Program-made: the position numbers and the translations under genes | Shown: one piece after another, positions 4,936 through 5,551 of the stretch | Numbering within the stretch: the first letter of the stretch is position 1 | Layout of the letters: each line of letters starts with the position of its first letter | The notes under the pieces: generated by a model | What the model was told of the DNA's origin: nothing | The model's database searches: none | The model's input: the letters and a program-made list of their open reading frames with translations, nothing else | Origin: a bacterium | GTDB lineage: Bacteria; Bacillota; Negativicutes; Acidaminococcales; Acidaminococcaceae | Reading direction: 5' to 3' | Length of the DNA stretch: 5,551 bases | Assembly: GCA_004562175.1 (NCBI GenBank) | Contig: SFRS01000066.1 | Span: 1-5,551, forward strand

Positions 4936-5551
4936 CTATTTAACCTCTGCCAGAATGCTCTTGATATCGATCTTTTTCTTTTGCATCCCCATCTTCAGCA
5001 GGAACTCTTGGGTATCCTCCAAATCCTTGATATCCTTCGCAGTAATCTTAGTGGAGAAATCATACCAAGGCGCCATAATCTTCACCTCGTCCAGCTTCAA
5101 GCCAGTCTCCTTAGCCGTAAATCCATAAGCCTTATCCTGCTCCTTGCCCATGAAGTCGATATTTTGCTGATGAATCGCCAAATACTTCTTCACAACCTCG
5201 GGGTGCTCCTTCAAAAGCTTGCCGCTCACGCCGATAACGATGGTCGCATCCACCAAGCCCTCGCCGTTGCACAATACCCGCGCACCAGCCTTTTGGGCAC
5301 GCAATACATCGGCACCTGCTACCAAGGCCGCATCAACCTCGCCGCTCATCAAAGCGTTGACACCTGCAGGAATACCCAAGGAAACAAAGTTCACTGCGTC
5401 CGGCTTCAAATTGGCCTTGTCCAAGGCCGCTACCAAAATTTGGTGCAAAATGGTACCCTTGGGACCTGCAACCTTTTTGCCCTTTAAATCGGCTGCAGTT
5501 TTAATAGCAGGGTCCTTCACCATAATATTAAAAGCCTTGGGAGCACGGCTA
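4936..5551 (-). CDS. ABC transporter substrate-binding protein, SsuA/TauA/NMT1-like (partial, C-terminal part)
   Basis: The C-terminal 204 residues of a type II periplasmic-binding-like protein; the frame stays open to the right edge (first visible residues SRAPKAFNI), so the signal peptide and N-terminal lobe are missing, and the ATG at 5523 is internal. Such proteins capture a small solute outside the membrane and hand it to an ABC permease. Family pattern: AADLKGKKVAGPKGT at visible 19-33, followed by a helix and DKANLKPDAVNFVSLG, then ALMSGEVDAALVAGADVL (66-83), the hinge-region motif where the family commonly has 'sGkvDA'. KEHPEVVKKYLAIHQQNIDFM is the usual late helix. The lysine-rich tail (MQKKKIDIKSILAEVK) is ordinary. 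No permease or ATPase gene follows downstream, so these would be upstream of it, outside the window. Substrate (aliphatic sulfonate, taurine, thiamine precursor, nitrate or other) cannot be decided. Confidence 0.85.
   Translation of the reverse strand, partial: SRAPKAFNIMVKDPAIKTAADLKGKKVAGPKGTILHQILVAALDKANLKPDAVNFVSLGIPAGVNALMSGEVDAALVAGADVLRAQKAGARVLCNGEGLVDATIVIGVSGKLLKEHPEVVKKYLAIHQQNIDFMGKEQDKAYGFTAKETGLKLDEVKIMAPWYDFSTKITAKDIKDLEDTQEFLLKMGMQKKKIDIKSILAEVK

Noticed and set aside
5521..5523. ATG at 5523 as start of the substrate-binding protein
   Set aside because: The frame remains open upstream to the window edge with plausible family residues, and no signal peptide follows this ATG, so the start lies outside the window.

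Overview
The window reads as a piece of an anaerobic-type Firmicutes chromosome, possibly Negativicutes. That assignment is a low-confidence inference from strong purine-rich Shine-Dalgarno sequences, Rho-independent terminators and gene content; nothing here fixes the taxon. It holds five protein genes, two cut by the window edges, arranged as a rightward pair (positions 2-1067) facing a leftward set (1586-5551). A gene-free convergent gap of about 500 bases lies between them.

Left part (1-1121, + strand): the 3' end of a D-3-phosphoglycerate dehydrogenase gene (serA: end of the regulatory substrate-binding domain plus an ACT domain), then a 213-residue histidine phosphatase. The phosphatase resembles, from end to end, the cofactor-independent phosphoserine phosphatase of Hydrogenobacter. 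Together they look like the first and last steps of serine synthesis from 3-phosphoglycerate; the transaminase would lie outside the window. serA shows an apparent 2-base deletion near 314-316 that scrambles its last residues. Between the two genes are a possible 20-codon leader frame, stop-start coupled (ATGA) to the phosphatase, and a 13-bp hairpin. A clear terminator ends this unit at 1085-1121.

Middle (1122-1585): no credible protein gene. The stretch is almost filled by two consecutive long imperfect inverted repeats (1143-1336 and 1360-1576), each able to fold into a rod-like hairpin of about 200 nt. A TATAAT box sits just before the first one. This is the least explained and most interesting part of the window: a structured RNA pair or a pair of MITE-like elements are the main readings.

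Right part (1586-5551, - strand): the C-terminal 204 residues of a periplasmic/lipoprotein-type substrate-binding protein of the SsuA/TauA/NMT1 class enter from the right edge and end at a small terminator. Then come a Uup-type ABC-F ATPase (640 aa) and, 19 bases later, a NorM-type MATE multidrug exporter (448 aa), very probably one transcript. The ABC-F protein acts on ribosomes (or, for Uup, also on DNA intermediates) and the MATE protein exports cationic drugs, so the pair could be a housekeeping/stress or drug-tolerance operon.
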